64,000 bases of DNA from Jackrogersella multiformis. Lineage: Eukaryota > Ascomycota > Sordariomycetes > Xylariales > Hypoxylaceae. This document shows, piece by piece, positions 11,201 through 24,009 of this stretch. Position numbers and translations under genes: made by a program. The stretch spans positions 1,240,001-1,304,000 of the forward strand of contig CADCXD010000007.1 in NCBI GenBank assembly GCA_902806575.1. The letters are read 5' to 3'. Each line of letters starts with the position of its first letter. Within the stretch, counting starts at the first letter, position 1. The notes under the pieces are model-generated. The model saw nothing but the letters and a program-made list of their open reading frames with translations. It searched no databases and had not been told where the DNA came from.

Positions 11201-14200
11201 ATGGACCAACCGCGCCAGAATGGTGGGCCTGGCTCTGGCCGCGAAGTTAACAGAGCCGAGCGGTTCGAGGAGGAGAAGAAGCGTATCGTGGAAAGTTGCT
11301 TTAACAAGAAGGATGTCGACGGGTCCAGTAAGATCACTCCGTTGCGTCGCTCGTGTTGACCGACGACATATACCTACTTAGGTAGTTACCTAAATGTACA
11401 CCAGCAACTGACGCACATTGTGCTTCCTCGTAGTACTTGAAACCTACATCACCCATATTCGAATCACCGAGTTCTCTTCCTCCCCAACCTCCCCGCCGCC
11501 ACCTGAAGCGCGAGCCCAGTCCGAAAAACCTCGAGTTATCATTGTAGCAGTACGGAAGTCTGGTCGGGTGCGCATGCACAAGTCCAAGGAAAATGCAAAC
11601 GGTTCATTCTCCATCGGAAAGACCTGGGACCTGAACGACCTCACCGGTATCGAATCCTTTACGGCTCCCAATGTTGACTCGCAGAAACGAGAATGGGCCG
11701 GCGAGACCGGATTTACCGTGACTATTGGGAAGCCATATTACTGGCAAGCTCAAGCCGACAAGGAGAAGAAATTCTTTATTGCTAGTTTGATCAAGATTTA
11801 TGGAAAATACACTGGCGGAAACGTACCCGACTTGAAAGGCTTTGACCCTCGCGAACTTGAACAAGTACTTGGATCACGAAGGTTACCATCCAGTCGAGGT
11901 TCTCCTTCTGACTCTACTCCCTCCTTACGAACGGGACCTACGCCTCCTCCACCAAGACCTGCTGCCGCGACGCCGCCGCGAGCAGATGCTAAACTACCTA
12001 GACCCGAACCCCTACTATCTCAACCCGACGCCGTACCTATACAGAACAGACCTAGCCCTGTAGCCGCCGTAAGCGGAATTCAACCTTACCGTCCCAACCA
12101 ATCCCCTAGTTCACCCGCACGCAGTCTTGCGCCTCCTAATGGAACTTCATCTCCGGCGTCAGCACTCGGTTCTGATACTACTCGTACAGGAATCCAGGCT
12201 GCTGCTTTGCGTAGACTGGCTGCAAATAACAGGAGCCAGGACTCCATTGCAGCTTCGATTTCCACGACAAGAAGCGATGATTCTGCAAGCCTTCCTCCGC
12301 GCTCTAGGGGGGGGGTACCAGGACCCGGCGTGTATGGTAGGTTCGGCGATCGTTCTGAATCGCCCTCCCAAGTGGATTTGCCCGACAGAAAAAGACCACC
12401 GATGGATCCAGCTAGACCGAAGGAAACTACAGATAATGGTCTCGTACCAGCACCATTAATGAGCCAGGGAGTTAGAAAGGAACCACCACCAAGAAGCACA
12501 GAGCGCATTTCACCTCGAAAGAATTCGATCGGGAAACGTTTTGAGACTAGTTCCCCCGCCGAGAGACAAGCGCCGCTACTAGGACCAAAACTAGTCCCCG
12601 ACACACCCCCTACCCCGATAGCCAGTACCAACGGCGCTGCAGCTGTGTCAGCCACTGAAAATCCGGCGCCTGAACCGACGACAGCGGAAACTCTAGACGA
12701 CGAGGAGACACGCCCCGGTTTAGGGCCTATGATCAAGGCAAAGAAGTCTCACCTCGATTTAGCTGGAGCGCTGTGGAAAGCCGCATCAGCCGCAAAGGCT
12801 TTTAAACCTCGTGCCGGCGGGGCGGGAGAACGGTTGCTAGAGGCGCAGAACAAGACCACCGAGGGTCCAGATGGAATAACAAGTGTTGTTCCAGCGCCTC
12901 GACGCCCATCACCTAAGCCCGAGCTACCAAAACTTACCGAACCCGAGTGGAAACCTGTAGATAAGGCACCTGTTCCCGAAGTAAAGGTTACAGTGCCTAA
13001 TTCTAGCCGCCCCACTAGTTTGCAAGCTTCCATCAAGGAAAGCCAGAGAAGGAGTCTAGAGGTAGCTCGACAGGAAGATACCTCTCAACGCTTGACCGTG
13101 GTCGGCAATGATACGAAGTATCTATCTACTCTAGGTATCGACATAAGTGTATTAGCTGATACAACCTCGGAATTCGCAAGGTGGCTGGATCATTTCGGAT
13201 GGGTACCTGGCGACCAGATGCGAGGTCGTAATTTTGAGGAGATGAAACTTGATATTGACCGTGAGCTTAATAAAGCTCAAGCTGGAGGCTGGGTTGTGCG
13301 GTTTCAAGAGGAAGATGATCGAGTTGAGGCAATCAAAAAGGGTCTCGACGTCGCCCTCACAGAGTGCGATGAACTCGACAACCTCCTCACTCTGTACAGC
13401 GTAGAGTTATCTGTGAGTAAAGCCCAAAACTTTGGAGCTCGCTTCGCTAACAACCGTTTAGACTTTATCCGATGATATTGCGTACATAGAAGCTCAAGGG
13501 CAGGGTCTTCAGGTACAGGCAGCAAACCAGAAACTCCTTAGGAAGGAGGTAGAATCGCTGCTCGATACATGTGCTATCACCTCTGATGACCTGAAAGCTC
13601 TTACGGTAGCACCACTTGAGACCACCTCAGGCCTTGAAGAGGTCGAAACAGCGCTTGTTACCCTGTATAAGGCGATGATGAAAATCGATTCGTCCGCCGC
13701 CGGGTCAGAGCTTCGGAAGAGTGAGGATGGAGGTTCAGGTGGTCAACAATCTACCCTCAATACCGATTACGGCAAAATGCGCATTGTGCAGGAAAAGCGT
13801 GAGATGTACAGCTCCGAGAGCACGGCATTCTTGCAGCGATTCAGTGCATTCATGTCGCGACAATTCGACAAGGCATCCCAAGAGGTCAAGGCTGCCGTTG
13901 ATGGAGCTCTGTCAAAAAAGGTCGACCCCGCGCATCACGATGTTGGGCGAGACTCGCTCTGGCGCTACAGCCCTCTTATTCTCTATACTAGAGAGGTGGA
14001 TCTCGACGGATGGAATCAGTGTCTGCAAGTGTACCAAGAGAAGAACCTCCCTCTTTACAAACTCAGATTCAAAGATATATTGGATTCGTGGAAACGAAAT
14101 GCCAGGAAACCTACAGGCGAAGAATCGGAGCTTCTCTTCACCGCCGAAATAGAGAGACAACAAGAAGGCACGATGGCAACCGCTAGGAAGATCACTGTCA

Positions 14201-15565
14201 AGCGAAGTCAGACTTTAGCCAGAGGCCTACGAGGTACTATTAGCGAGGGTAGTAAGACGAGCCTTGACAAGATATCGGACGGCCGCAACCTTCCGTATGA
14301 AGTATTTGCCGGCATGATGGACGATCTAGTACCCCTTGTTGAGATCGAGCAAAACTTCATCGTTGACTTCTTCCATGCTACCACTTTAGAAACGGCCGAC
14401 TTCCCAGATCTCGTGACAGCGAAAAAACCACGAGATCGACGCGGTGGCGACTTGAAAAGACACAGACTCATGGAGCCTGATCGAGAATTAGCCAGAAGGG
14501 TCACACGAGCTATGGAGGCGATATTCTCGTTTTTGGAACAAGACCTGCAAAACACAGTCGACTGGGTTTTGTCGCAGGATCCATTGTAAGTGCATTATCC
14601 CTTTTCCCGGCTAATCTATACCCAGCTAACAGGTCAATAGACAAGGAATCGGTATTCTTGCGACATTCGAGCGCAAGCACTTGGAGATTACACAGTCTAA
14701 CCAAGATTTCCTTAATAATGTATTGCAGAAACTCCAAGGTAACCTTGAGTCCCGTTTCACCAAGTTTGTTGAGGGACAATTACGTGCGATCGAGGAAACG
14801 AAAGTCAAGATCAAGAAGCGCAAGGGTGTCATCTCTTTCATGAGAGTCTTCCCACATTTCTCTAACGCGGTAGAAAACATGCTTTTGACGGTCGACATAA
14901 ACTCTTCTGTCAGGAGAACCGTAGATAGAGAGTACGACCGTGTCATCAAGACCATGTTCGATTCCCTCAAAGTCATTGCTCGCGAGAACCCTGCCACGCT
15001 CACGAGCAGCGGTGCCGACCCAGAGGATAAGGAAGCGCTAAACTACCATATCCTACTTATAGAGAATATGAACCATTTCCTCGAGGAGCTCGACACTCAC
15101 GGTCTGGAAATTCTCGAGGATTGGAAGGAGGCAGCTGCAAGCGAGATGGCCGAGCATATGAATCTATACATCAACGCGGTCATACATCGACCATTAGGTA
15201 AACTGCTCGAATATCTCGAGAATATTGAGACGCAGCTTGCTACAGGAAAAAGCCCTGTAATTGTCGCTGCGCAGCCCAGCAATGCGAAAGGCACGTTCAA
15301 CAAGATCCTCAGTGGCTATGATGGCCGCGAAGTACGCAAAGGCATCGAGGCATTGCGGAAGCGAGTTGAGAAGCACTTCGGCGATGCTGACGACCCAACT
15401 GTGAGCCGTGGTTTGGTCAATCGGGTCCTCCGAGATTGCGAGAAGTTCTACGGGGAGATAGAAGTTCGAATTTCGACAGTCACGACGACTGTCTACAGCG
15501 GCGACGTATTGTTTGAGTGGCCTCGCGCCGACGTGAAGAGCGCCTTCACCAACACCGGTCGGTAG
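11201..15565 (+). CDS. SEC3: Exocyst complex component Sec3
   Basis: Four exons: 11201-11327, 11434-13412, 13462-14585 and 14641-15565, with introns of 106, 49 and 55 nt; 1384 residues. Sec3 marks plasma-membrane sites for exocytosis, binding PIP2 and Rho GTPases through an N-terminal PH-like domain and tethering secretory vesicles with the other exocyst subunits. The N-terminal domain is visible at about residues 45-160 (ITHIRITEF, KPRVIIVAVRKSGRVRMHK, KPYYWQAQADKEKKFFI). A long Pro/Ser/Arg-rich disordered linker runs to about residue 570, then the helical exocyst region (TLGIDISVLADTTSEFARWL, then the C-terminal rods including ENMNHFLEEL). The start at 11201 is chosen because it gives a charged leader that splices in phase (A plus TA). 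The antisense frames over the linker are shadows. Confidence 0.92.
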
Positions 15566-16994
15566 GTCGGATCGGGTGATTGGAGGCATGCATCTACTCT
15601 CGGGCGGAAGTCAACTAGCAGTGGTCGGTCCCGCATTATATCATCAATGGATGGATGGAATGATGGGAGTTCAGGCTTCAGTACATACACCCGATAATTG
15701 TATAAGATGGTTGATTCCATCCGGCATCCCGAATTGTTACGTTACGTTGTGAGGCATCAACCAGTTGTATAAGATAGTGGTATACCTAAATCCTAAAATC
15801 AGTCAATTAGGTTAGTAGAAAATTACCTACTAGTTGTCATTTTTAAAAAAGACGTGTTATTTACATTCCGTCAATGCCCTGTATAGGTCACGGCGAGATT
15901 TTACTGTTGATTGTCAAAGCCACACGTTTAGTATTAGCAATAGCAATTTTAGGCGTGTAGACTTCTCATGCGTGGGCTTCAAATGTTACAAGTATACCCA
16001 CATATGAAACCAACACAGTGAGTGACTGACCTTCCACCCCTTTTCGAGCACCACTGACTAACCCGAGACACTCTCCAGCTTCTCTTTAATATAAAAGCTC
16101 TCCGTTAGCTAATTAATACGAAATCATCTCAATACATGCTAGGCTAGAGTCTTGAGAAGACTATTTCCCAAACCCGCATTTTTCAGCTTGTTTATAATCC
16201 TGGCATCAATGTCAGGAGCCGTCCTATCCAATCAATAGAAGAGTTTCCATTCCAATATCAAGGCGAGCACGGCCATGGTTTCTTGAAACTGATCAAGTTG
16301 TCACAAGGGAAGTTACTCACCAAGTAGCCAATAACAGAAAGTAATTGTTTGGGGACAGCCCATGGCATTTTCCTATGTTATTTAGTTCGAAAACGTACGT
16401 CAACATTATTGGCCGACTTGGACTGCTACTCCTCGGTCTAGTTCTAATACAGAACCCCCAAGCTTTACCTCCCCCGCTACGAATAGTAGATTTCAACTAA
16501 AGAAATAAGAGCTAGAGTTAACCGGTCGTGGTAAAATAGAATCTGATATAGTGTGTCATAAATTATGTAATTATGATAGTGGCAGAAGCTCCGAATTAAG
16601 AACAGAAGTTCAAGATTTATAGATGAAGTAAATTTTCGATCTGTGTATAGAAGCACATACCTATATAAACCATATGAGACTGGGAATCGTGTTCTTCACT
16701 CTAATATTGAAATGCGGGCACGGGAACTCTGGCCGGCAGACGATGTCTCTAGCAGTCTCCAACGCCGCCCCTCTACGCACTCCATTCTATGCAAGTGTTC
16801 AGAGGGGATTGGATTGATCTTCCGATGTCACACCTCGCTCCTCCTTTACCCCGATGATGTTCCCGGTCTCGCTGCAAACCCAGCTCACCTAAAGCTTTAT
16901 AATCATGGAGATTACTTGAAGAAGACCTCGTAGCTAGTAGACTATCTCATCATATATCACTTGATTCATTCATCCAATACCTGTAATAGCAATC
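15566..16994. other. Intergenic, no gene seen
   Basis: A 1.4-kb AT-rich spacer between SEC3 and the dehydrogenase, both on the plus strand. The 96-codon frame at 16643-16933 has no protein-like character. The last few hundred bases should hold the promoter of the dehydrogenase. Confidence 0.5.
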
Positions 16995-18040
16995 ATGATC
17001 ATCGGCCAGCGTGTAGCGAGCTTCACAAGACAAGGATGTCTTCGTTTCGTCAGGCCAAGAAACTTCGTAGAGAGTTCTAACGTTTCTAACTTGGAGAGGT
17101 GCAAATTACGGGCTGGGTATTCCTCGCTTTCTCGGGACCGCGACGAGGAAAGGTCCGTCATTGTGACAGGATCGAGTAGGGGAATCGGAAAGGCCATCGC
17201 GTTACGCCTTGCTTCGGATGGCTACGACGTTTGCGTCAACGACGTGGCTGCGAACCGGGCTGGCTGCGACGAAGTCGTGAAAGAAATACAAGCCATGGGG
17301 AGGATGGCGTTCACTGCGATCGCGGATGTGACGAAGAGGGCGGAAGTGAAGCAGATGGTCCAGAACAGCGTCGAAGAGCTGGGACCTTTGTGCACTATGT
17401 ACGTTTCATGTGCACAGAACCCCTATTTCCATCAAACACCCACCCTCACATCCCCAATCCAGAACACTTGTATTGGCCCGATACTTATGCTCTCGAAAGG
17501 GTCGCCAATGCCGGAATCGCTCAAGTGGGAGCCGTGCTGGAGCTAACGGAACAGGACTTCGAGCACATGTTCGCGGTGAACGTGTTCGGGGTGCAGAACT
17601 GCTTCGCGGAGGCGGCCAAGCAGATGATCCTCCAAGGGACGTGCCAGGCGGACCAGCCCGGGAAGCTGATCGCCGCGGCCTCGATCGCGGGGTTCAGGGC
17701 CTTCGACATGCTGCCGCACTACAGCGCCAGCAAGTTCGCGGTGCGCGGCCTGACCCAGGTGTACGCGATGGACCTCGCGGAGCAGCACATCACAGCCAAC
17801 GCGTACGCGCCCGGCATCATCGGCACCGACATGTGGGAGCTGATCGACGCCGAGACGGCCAAGAGGAGGGGCGTGCCGAAGGGCTCCGTCATGCAGTCGA
17901 AGGTCCAGAACGAGACGGCCCTGAGGAGAGCTGGTACGGCGGAAGATGTGGCGAAGCTGGTTAGCTATCTGGCTAGCAGTGATAGCGATTTCGTTACTGG
18001 ACAGACGCAGATTGTAGACGGTGGTATATTCTTTACCTGA
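16995..18040 (+). CDS. Short-chain dehydrogenase/reductase (acetoin/diacetyl reductase-like)
   Basis: Two exons: 16995-17398 and 17500-18040. The 101-nt intron has a GTACGT donor and an unusual AAAG acceptor; splicing restores MVANAGIAQVG. The product is 314 residues: about 50 leader residues then a classical SDR of about 260. Visible motifs are TGSSRGIG (nucleotide binding), VCVNDVA with Asp after strand 2 (which favours NAD(H) over NADP(H)), ANAG, AAASIAG with the catalytic Ser, and HYSASK with the catalytic Tyr and Lys. The C-terminal FVTGQTQIVDGGIFF is typical of the class. The leader is Arg-rich and ends RAGYSS, which suggests mitochondrial import, but translation could also begin nearer the core. 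The closest recognisable group is acetoin/diacetyl reductase; the true substrate is not readable. Confidence 0.85.
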
Positions 18041-18256
18041 GGTAACCCAGGGGACATTAGGTCGGATCACAATGTTAGTAGGACGACGAGATTATTTGAA
18101 AATAACTCCCAATAACTTATCGCTCAGCACACTCTGCTCGTGGTACAAATCACCTCACATTCCTTAGTCGCCGTCAATTATCGATGTCAATATTTTCCCA
18201 CCCCTTTTCACCCGTCCCAATCATAATTCCTTTGCCCTCGCGCAGCTCTTGCTATC

Positions 18257-19160
18257 CTAACTTGGTAGGTTAGGTAGTTTACGGAGCTCATCCGTGCCCG
18301 CTTCGGCGAAGACAACGTATAGCTCTTGCCCAACTTCCGGTATCTTCTCTTCCAGACCCGTTGATGGACCCCTGAACCACGAATGTGTGCTGGATACCAA
18401 AGGAAGCTCTGAGTACTTAATGATACGATCGATGCCAACGTTGAGGCGATATATGAAGACGTGTCTATCGGGGCTGGGTCTTTGTAGAGGTTACGGAATG
18501 TTGGTACATGAGCCGAGAGACACCTAAGCTCGAATTTAATAAAAGTTTCCTTGATGTTGAAAATCAAAGCATTGTTCTTGAACTTACCTTGCTATTTTCA
18601 TTGCAGGCTTGGGAAAGTACCTAGGTAAGTTTTGGTGATCTCATCCGCAATTTTCTCGTCGACTCCGTCCAGACTGTACGGTGCTAGACCGTTTTCCTTC
18701 ACCCTTCGTGATTTTTATGATAGCAGGCTACATTGACCGTGAGCTTCAAAATGTCGAGAATTATATAACACTTAGTTGATACTATTTCCAGGGGGGAAAG
18801 GGAAGATCATATGGGCCCTCCTTAGTTTGCTGAATTTCCCTGACTTTGCTTATTCTTCGCAGTCACTAAACACGGTAAATACATCTAAAACTGAGAAATG
18901 GCTCTTCTGTCGTATTTTGTCGAGTCTCGATGGCTGTCTGCAACGTTTCAGCTGGTAGTTGTCTTATGAATTCCAATTCAACAGCAAGGCTGTCTCCCTT
19001 AAAGCGTTCTTCAAACTCCTGCCATCGTACCTATCTCCTAGCAACCCAATTCAGATCCTTCTAGGTTGTCTGCACGGAAGAGGATAACGCTATCTCTTTC
19101 TAGACCTTTAGATACAGCCTGGTCGTTTTTTATTGACTTGAAACAAGATGGATATAACTG
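18257..19160 (-). pseudogene. Probable remnant of an unknown minus-strand gene
   Basis: Several minus-strand segments read as convincing protein but do not join cleanly. From the 5' side they are about 19050-19160 (…LERDSVILFRADNLEGSEL, then a stop), about 18880-19027 in another frame (RWQEFEERFKGDSLAVELEF and on), about 18610-18710 (ENGLAPYSLDGVDEKIADEI), and 18257-18481, which ends at a TAG after about 75 codons (includes KIPEVGQELYVVFAEAGTDE). Stops and a frame change separate the first two pieces without good splice sites. I do not recognise the family. It is either a decayed gene or a real gene with introns I could not place. It lies between the dehydrogenase and the amidohydrolase and opposes both. 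Confidence 0.4.
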
Positions 19161-19733
19161 CTACACCCAGTTGCGTATAAATAAAATGGGTGGTCAGAGT
19201 TAGTAGATGGCTGCCACTAGTGCGAAGCCATAAGCACACTGCATGCAACCAGGAATTATTTCAGTATATCCTCGGGTTATAGAGACCTCTCGACGCATTC
19301 TCGCCTCGTAAACTACGCAACTGTCGATTCGATGGAGGTAGCGAATATGTACAAGAACCTGGTCAGAGGTCATTGCTTATAATAGGGAATTTATCGCAAA
19401 TATAAGCATACCTAGGTATTCTAGGCGTCTGGATAGACTTGTATATATAAGGCCAGTAGGCCCGGACCCCTGGGTCGGAGAGCTTTTCAGCTGAACTAGT
19501 GATGGTAGAGTGGATCACGCGGGGGGTAAATATTTAAAGGGGGCTTGATGAGCTCCGATTCCTTCGCCGACAACGGTCCTGGAGTTCTTACCAATAGAGT
19601 AATATCGTTGCAGCTCGTAGCCTGTTCATAATAATGGATTTGAGTATTTTATCTCTTTTCCTTTTCTCTTTTTCTCTTCTGTTTATATGTACACTCCTAG
19701 TAGATGTAGATATATTATAATACGGTCATACCT
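19161..19733. other. Intergenic, upstream of amidohydrolase
   Basis: No firm gene. A minus-strand frame of about 57 codons begins near 19373 (MTSDQVLVHIRYLH) and might belong to the remnant downstream of it. A CT-rich stretch (19650-19682) precedes the amidohydrolase start, typical of fungal promoters. Confidence 0.4.
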
Positions 19734-21454
19734 ATGGCACAATCCCCTGGGCATCTCTTCGTTGGCGGAAAGGTATTCTTGAACGCCAAGCAGCCGGGGC
19801 TTGAAACGGAGCCTGAATTTGGGAATGCAATCTTCATCCGCGACGGAACTATCGAGCACGTTGGTTTCGAGGAGGATAGCGTGATTTCCCAATGCCGGAC
19901 CGCCGGTGCTGTCGTCCACGAACTTAATGGCCGGACCGTTCTTCCGGGTTTCATTGACGGTCACATTCACCTGCTGATGCTGGGACAGTCGCTGAGCAAG
20001 GCTGCGCTCGATGATTGCAAGAACTTAGAAGATGTCCGCAAAGCTATTAGGGGTCATGCAATTGCCAACCCGGACGAACCACGGATTCTCTGCAAGGGGT
20101 GGATGAGGTATATGTCGAAGCCCTTGGCAAGTCTAATTGATGACTTAGACCCTCGGCCCATATACGTAGATTCAAAGGATCTTCACACCACTTGGTGCAG
20201 CACATCTGCGCTTAGGGAACTCGATGCCGAGAACCTATCAGATCCGGAAGGGGGCAAGATCGTGCGTGATGCCGATGGCAAACCCACGGGCGCCTTCGAG
20301 GAGGCCGCTGTTTTCAACATCATATGGCCATACCTCGCTGAAGTAGCGACTGAGACGGACCGCGAGGACTGGGTCCGGGCTGCGGTCCAGACATACAACG
20401 AATCCGGATACACCGGTGCTATAGATATGGCTATGGGGGAGCAGGCATGGGCGACTCTGTTCAAAATGCGCAAGGAGCAGCTGGAACGACCACTGCCTTT
20501 CCGACTCGCGGCGTATTGGCTCATGAGGCCCTCAAGCTCAGAGGAGGATTGTCTTTCTCAAGTCGACCGGGCTATCGAGGTGCACAAGCAGCTCAGCGCC
20601 GAGAGTTCTCCCGACCTCCATGTCGTCGGCATCAAGCTCATCTGCGACGGTATCATCGACGCCTGCACTGCGTATCTGTCCGAGCCTTATCTCAGGGGAT
20701 CCGACGCCACCAAGGCCTCTACCGGCCAGCCGTTCTGGGAGGCCGGGATAGTCAACGCGGTTGTGCGCAAGGCCGACGCCGCGGGCTTGCAGGTTGCGCT
20801 CCACGCCATTGGAGACGCGGCTATCACCATGGCCGTCGATGCTCTGTCTACCTGCTCGCCGAAGAATCGTCATCGAATGGAACATCTCGAGCTCGCATCT
20901 GCCCGAGATTCTAAGCGGCTGGGTGAACTAGGGATGTGAGTGAATTTGTTTCGAGATCTTACGGATCTCATTGTCGTTGTAGATGTGCTGTCGCTAACTC
21001 GCTGACTAGTACTGCCTCCATCCAACCCGTACACGCCGATCCGTGGATTCTCCGGGCGTGGCCTACACTCTTGGGCCACCGATGCGAGCGTGCATTCCCC
21101 TACCGGGAGTTCTCCGACGGGGGCGCCGCGCTCGCTCTCGGCAGCGACAGTCCGACATCGCCATGGGACATCATGGGCAATGTATATGTTGCGACGACAC
21201 GGAAATCATACAGGAATACAGAGCACGACGAAGTGGTCAATTACAACTTCAGACTAGGGATCTGCGAGTCCGTCGTAGCGGCGAGTTACGGTTCGGCAAG
21301 GAGTGTGTTCTGGGATAAACGGCTGGGAAGCTTGGAGCCGGGCAAGGTCGCGGACCTCACGATATGGGATATGGAGTGGGAGAAGGATAAGCTGCTTAAT
21401 GCTGCGGTGAAGGAGACTTGGTTTAATGGGGAAAAGGTTTGGGGCGCGTCGTAA
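19734..21454 (+). CDS. Amidohydrolase, YtcJ / N-substituted formamide deformylase-like
   Basis: Two exons: 19734-20935 and 21010-21454, with a 74-nt GTGAGT..TAG intron; 548 residues, standard for YtcJ-type amidohydrolases of the metal-dependent hydrolase superfamily. Metal and catalytic positions can be seen: GFIDGHIHLL (His-x-His after strand 1), GIKLICDG (Lys for carbamylation), ALHAIGD (third His), MEHLE (fourth His) and ALGSDSP (the Asp). The splice restores LGITASIQPVHADP, the conserved block after the fourth His. The C-terminal half contains LEPGKVADLTIWD, the beta-sandwich return seen in this family. No signal peptide, so probably cytosolic. Members cleave amide bonds in formamides and similar compounds; the substrate here is unknown. 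Confidence 0.9.
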
Positions 21455-22017
21455 GGTTTCGGGCTATGTACAGCGTGGTTTACTCTCGGAGTTCCGGATG
21501 AAGCTATAATAGTAGCGTAAGGATATAGAGTGGTGGCTTACGGCACAGTGCGCATTCTGAATATATACCTACCTAGGTACCTAGTGTATAGGTACCTAAG
21601 AGCTCCTAAAGTGAGATTCAAGCCAAGCCGATCTCTCAAAAAGGTGTCATTTCATGGTCTAGTCCTATTCGAATGCGAGATACCATGACGGGAGTGAACC
21701 TTGTGTAACATCATAAAAAGGGGTTGGTATGGGATAAGCTAAAAGGGTTCGTTTTTAAATTTACTGTTTTAAATTAGAAAGCTCATATATTGATCTTATT
21801 CCTCTAGTGGTACCTCACACGGAGAAGTACATTTCTCAAGACTGGATAATGCTTAAGAAGTTATAACATGTAATTCGACCAATACTTGCAATATCAATCT
21901 AAGCTCAGTTACCGGTATGAAGAGAAACCCAATGATCCAGCATTAGTACATTTAGAATATCACCAGTACAATTTAGTCCACAACCCTATTACCAACTATT
22001 CCATGCATACCATCTCC
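21455..22017. other. Convergent intergenic spacer
   Basis: No gene. It contains a cluster of TACCTACCTAGGTACCTAG-like repeats at about 21565-21600. The 90-codon plus-strand frame at 21886-22158 mostly overlaps the 3' end of the next minus-strand gene and is not protein-like. Confidence 0.45.
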
Positions 22018-22986
22018 TCAGATGCGGCGTATAAGTGCTGTACTGCTCGGTACACCTGCCTCGCAAAGGTCCAAGCTGGCCTTCCCCCCTGGAGAGGCCG
22101 CCTTGTCGTACACTCTCAACATCACATCAACATTTTCCCATCTCATAAATGGTTTTAGATCAGACAGGTCCTCGAGGGGATAACGCAGCTCCGCTAGCCT
22201 CATGCGGGCATTGTCGAGATACAAGAACGGATATTTCGCCGCATCAATCACTCGAAACCCGTGCCGATCTAGCTCATTGTTGATCTCTAGATATAGCCTA
22301 GGGAGCGTCGTGATGATGATGACATTTCCCGTCTGGGCTAGGCCGATTGCGCTCTTGATGAGGAGGCTTAAAACTTCGGTGCTTAGTTGCATTGGCGACA
22401 GGATTATATCCCGTAACTCTGTTCACGTAAAATGAGCTTATTATTATTCATTATACTCATTAATTACCTAGGTAGAATACTTACGGATGACATTCTCGGG
22501 GAATTGGGCAAGCCGATTGTTTCTTAACGCCTTCGCTGCCTCGATGTAAAAGTTCTGTCGACGGAACTTGATGACAGGATGTTCGTTGCGTAACATGTGG
22601 TTCATGAAGTCGTTGTGATCTCGGCTCGGGTCGGTGAACTCCTCATTGACGGGCTCATCATACAGCTCGCGGTTCCAAGCACTCAACCACGCGAGCCCAT
22701 ATATATGAGCGTCATTCTTTCCAATTGCGACTAAGAGGCGGACTTTGTAAGTTCTCTCCTGCAGCAGTATGCCTTTGATGACCTCGACGTCGAGCGGCGT
22801 ACTTGGATTAGGGCGATAAGGCAAGGACGGCATAGCACCGGGAAGCAATGATCTGTTGACCTGATCATAGGGACTGAATCGGTTGTTATCCGCGATCCAA
22901 CAAGCAAGGGTTGTAAGGAACGGTTCTTCCAGCTGGACAAGCAATATCTCCTTTATGATGTACTGGCTAAATGCTGGTACCGCCAT
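22018..22986 (-). CDS. Hypothetical protein, 300 residues
   Basis: Two exons: 22986-22485 and 22418-22018, separated by a 66-nt GTAAGT..CAG intron that itself contains ACCTAGGTA. Splicing joins ENVI to QLRDIILSPM in frame. I do not recognise the family. The protein is evenly mixed in polarity, with no signal peptide, no membrane segment and no low-complexity tract. It reads as a compact alpha/beta protein; the second exon has LVIIIT-like strands (GNVIIITTLPRLYLEIN) followed by YPFLYLDNARMRL. The AT-rich, intron-bearing gene converges with the amidohydrolase. No function is inferred. Confidence 0.65.
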
Positions 22987-24009
22987 CTTGTATCAGTGCG
23001 GCTGTATGTTCTGATTGTGGTAAATAATTACTGCGAAGATACTTGTGGTGGAAGTCTAGGGCTTGAGGGACAGTTGTTTATATAGAAATTCTTATGATAA
23101 CCTCAACCCTACCTAGGTAGTATTCGCCATCATGTCTCATCATCTGACCTAGATGTGTATCGAGTCACTGCCAATTTTGGTCACTTGAAAGCTTATGATC
23201 CGGATTTATATGCTTTAGGTCCTGTCTTATTCATTATCTCAGTAAAGGTAATGCCTGCCCACTCATAATATGGATATGAGTATGAGTTATGGATTGGTTT
23301 TCCATGGCTGATGGGTTACAACTTGAAGTGCGGGTTAGGGTTAGCCTATTACCGACAACGTACACTCAAGTATCTGGAGTTTTGGTTATACAAGATGACA
23401 AGACAAGTTCGTAGAAACTTGTCACCAACGGTTACAATACCTACTTTACAGATCGTACTGCAGCTGACTACCTTAGGTCGCACTAACCGTTGACTGTACG
23501 TCAAAGTGTTCATGAATGATATAAACACGCCAGTACCTACCTAGGTAGGTAAATATGCGAAGAAGGATGTATTCATTAAGTGAATCTATCAAATCACCAG
23601 CCCCTGAATATTTCATAAGATTTTATACGATCTCGAGTAAAACCCCTGACTGAGGCGATCAGTCTACCCCACCAATGAACTGTAGGAATTGACCGTATTT
23701 GTGGGACATCCCACCGTCTCGTACGGGGCTCCTATCTCGTATGTATGCAATAAAACAATCCTTTGCTTTGTGTTTCCAGACTAAAGAATTCCATCTACGT
23801 CACGACTTCACCTAATTATTTTACTTCTGAGTCCTGACGCATCACTACGTGCGATGTAGCACTATATAAGCATATAAGCATATAACACGTACCTCCTCCA
23901 CGTCCAACTACCCTCATCACCAAATGACACACTCATTGCCACAACAGAAACCAAATACCTACCTACACTCACCTAAACTCACTCACTCATCCATTCACTC
24001 ACACTCACC
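22987..24009. other. Divergent intergenic region
   Basis: The upstream region shared by the unknown gene (minus) and the DUF1295 gene (plus). It holds one copy of the 18-bp palindrome TACCTACCTAGGTAGGTA (23534-23551). TATATAAG at about 23871 lies roughly 140 bp before the plus-strand ATG and may be its TATA element. No further gene is seen. Confidence 0.45.
23534..23551. repeat. 18-bp perfect palindrome, copy 1
   Basis: TACCTACCTAGGTAGGTA, identical to its reverse complement. The same 18 bases recur at 27472, 42192 and 56908. Confidence 0.85.

Noticed and set aside
12086..12736. 216-codon minus-strand frame within SEC3
   Set aside because: It lies opposite the disordered linker of Sec3, where low-complexity Pro/Ser codons leave the complement open. 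No conserved motif.
16643..16933. 96-codon plus-strand frame upstream of the dehydrogenase
   Set aside because: No protein-like composition, no good start context, and it lies in a promoter region.
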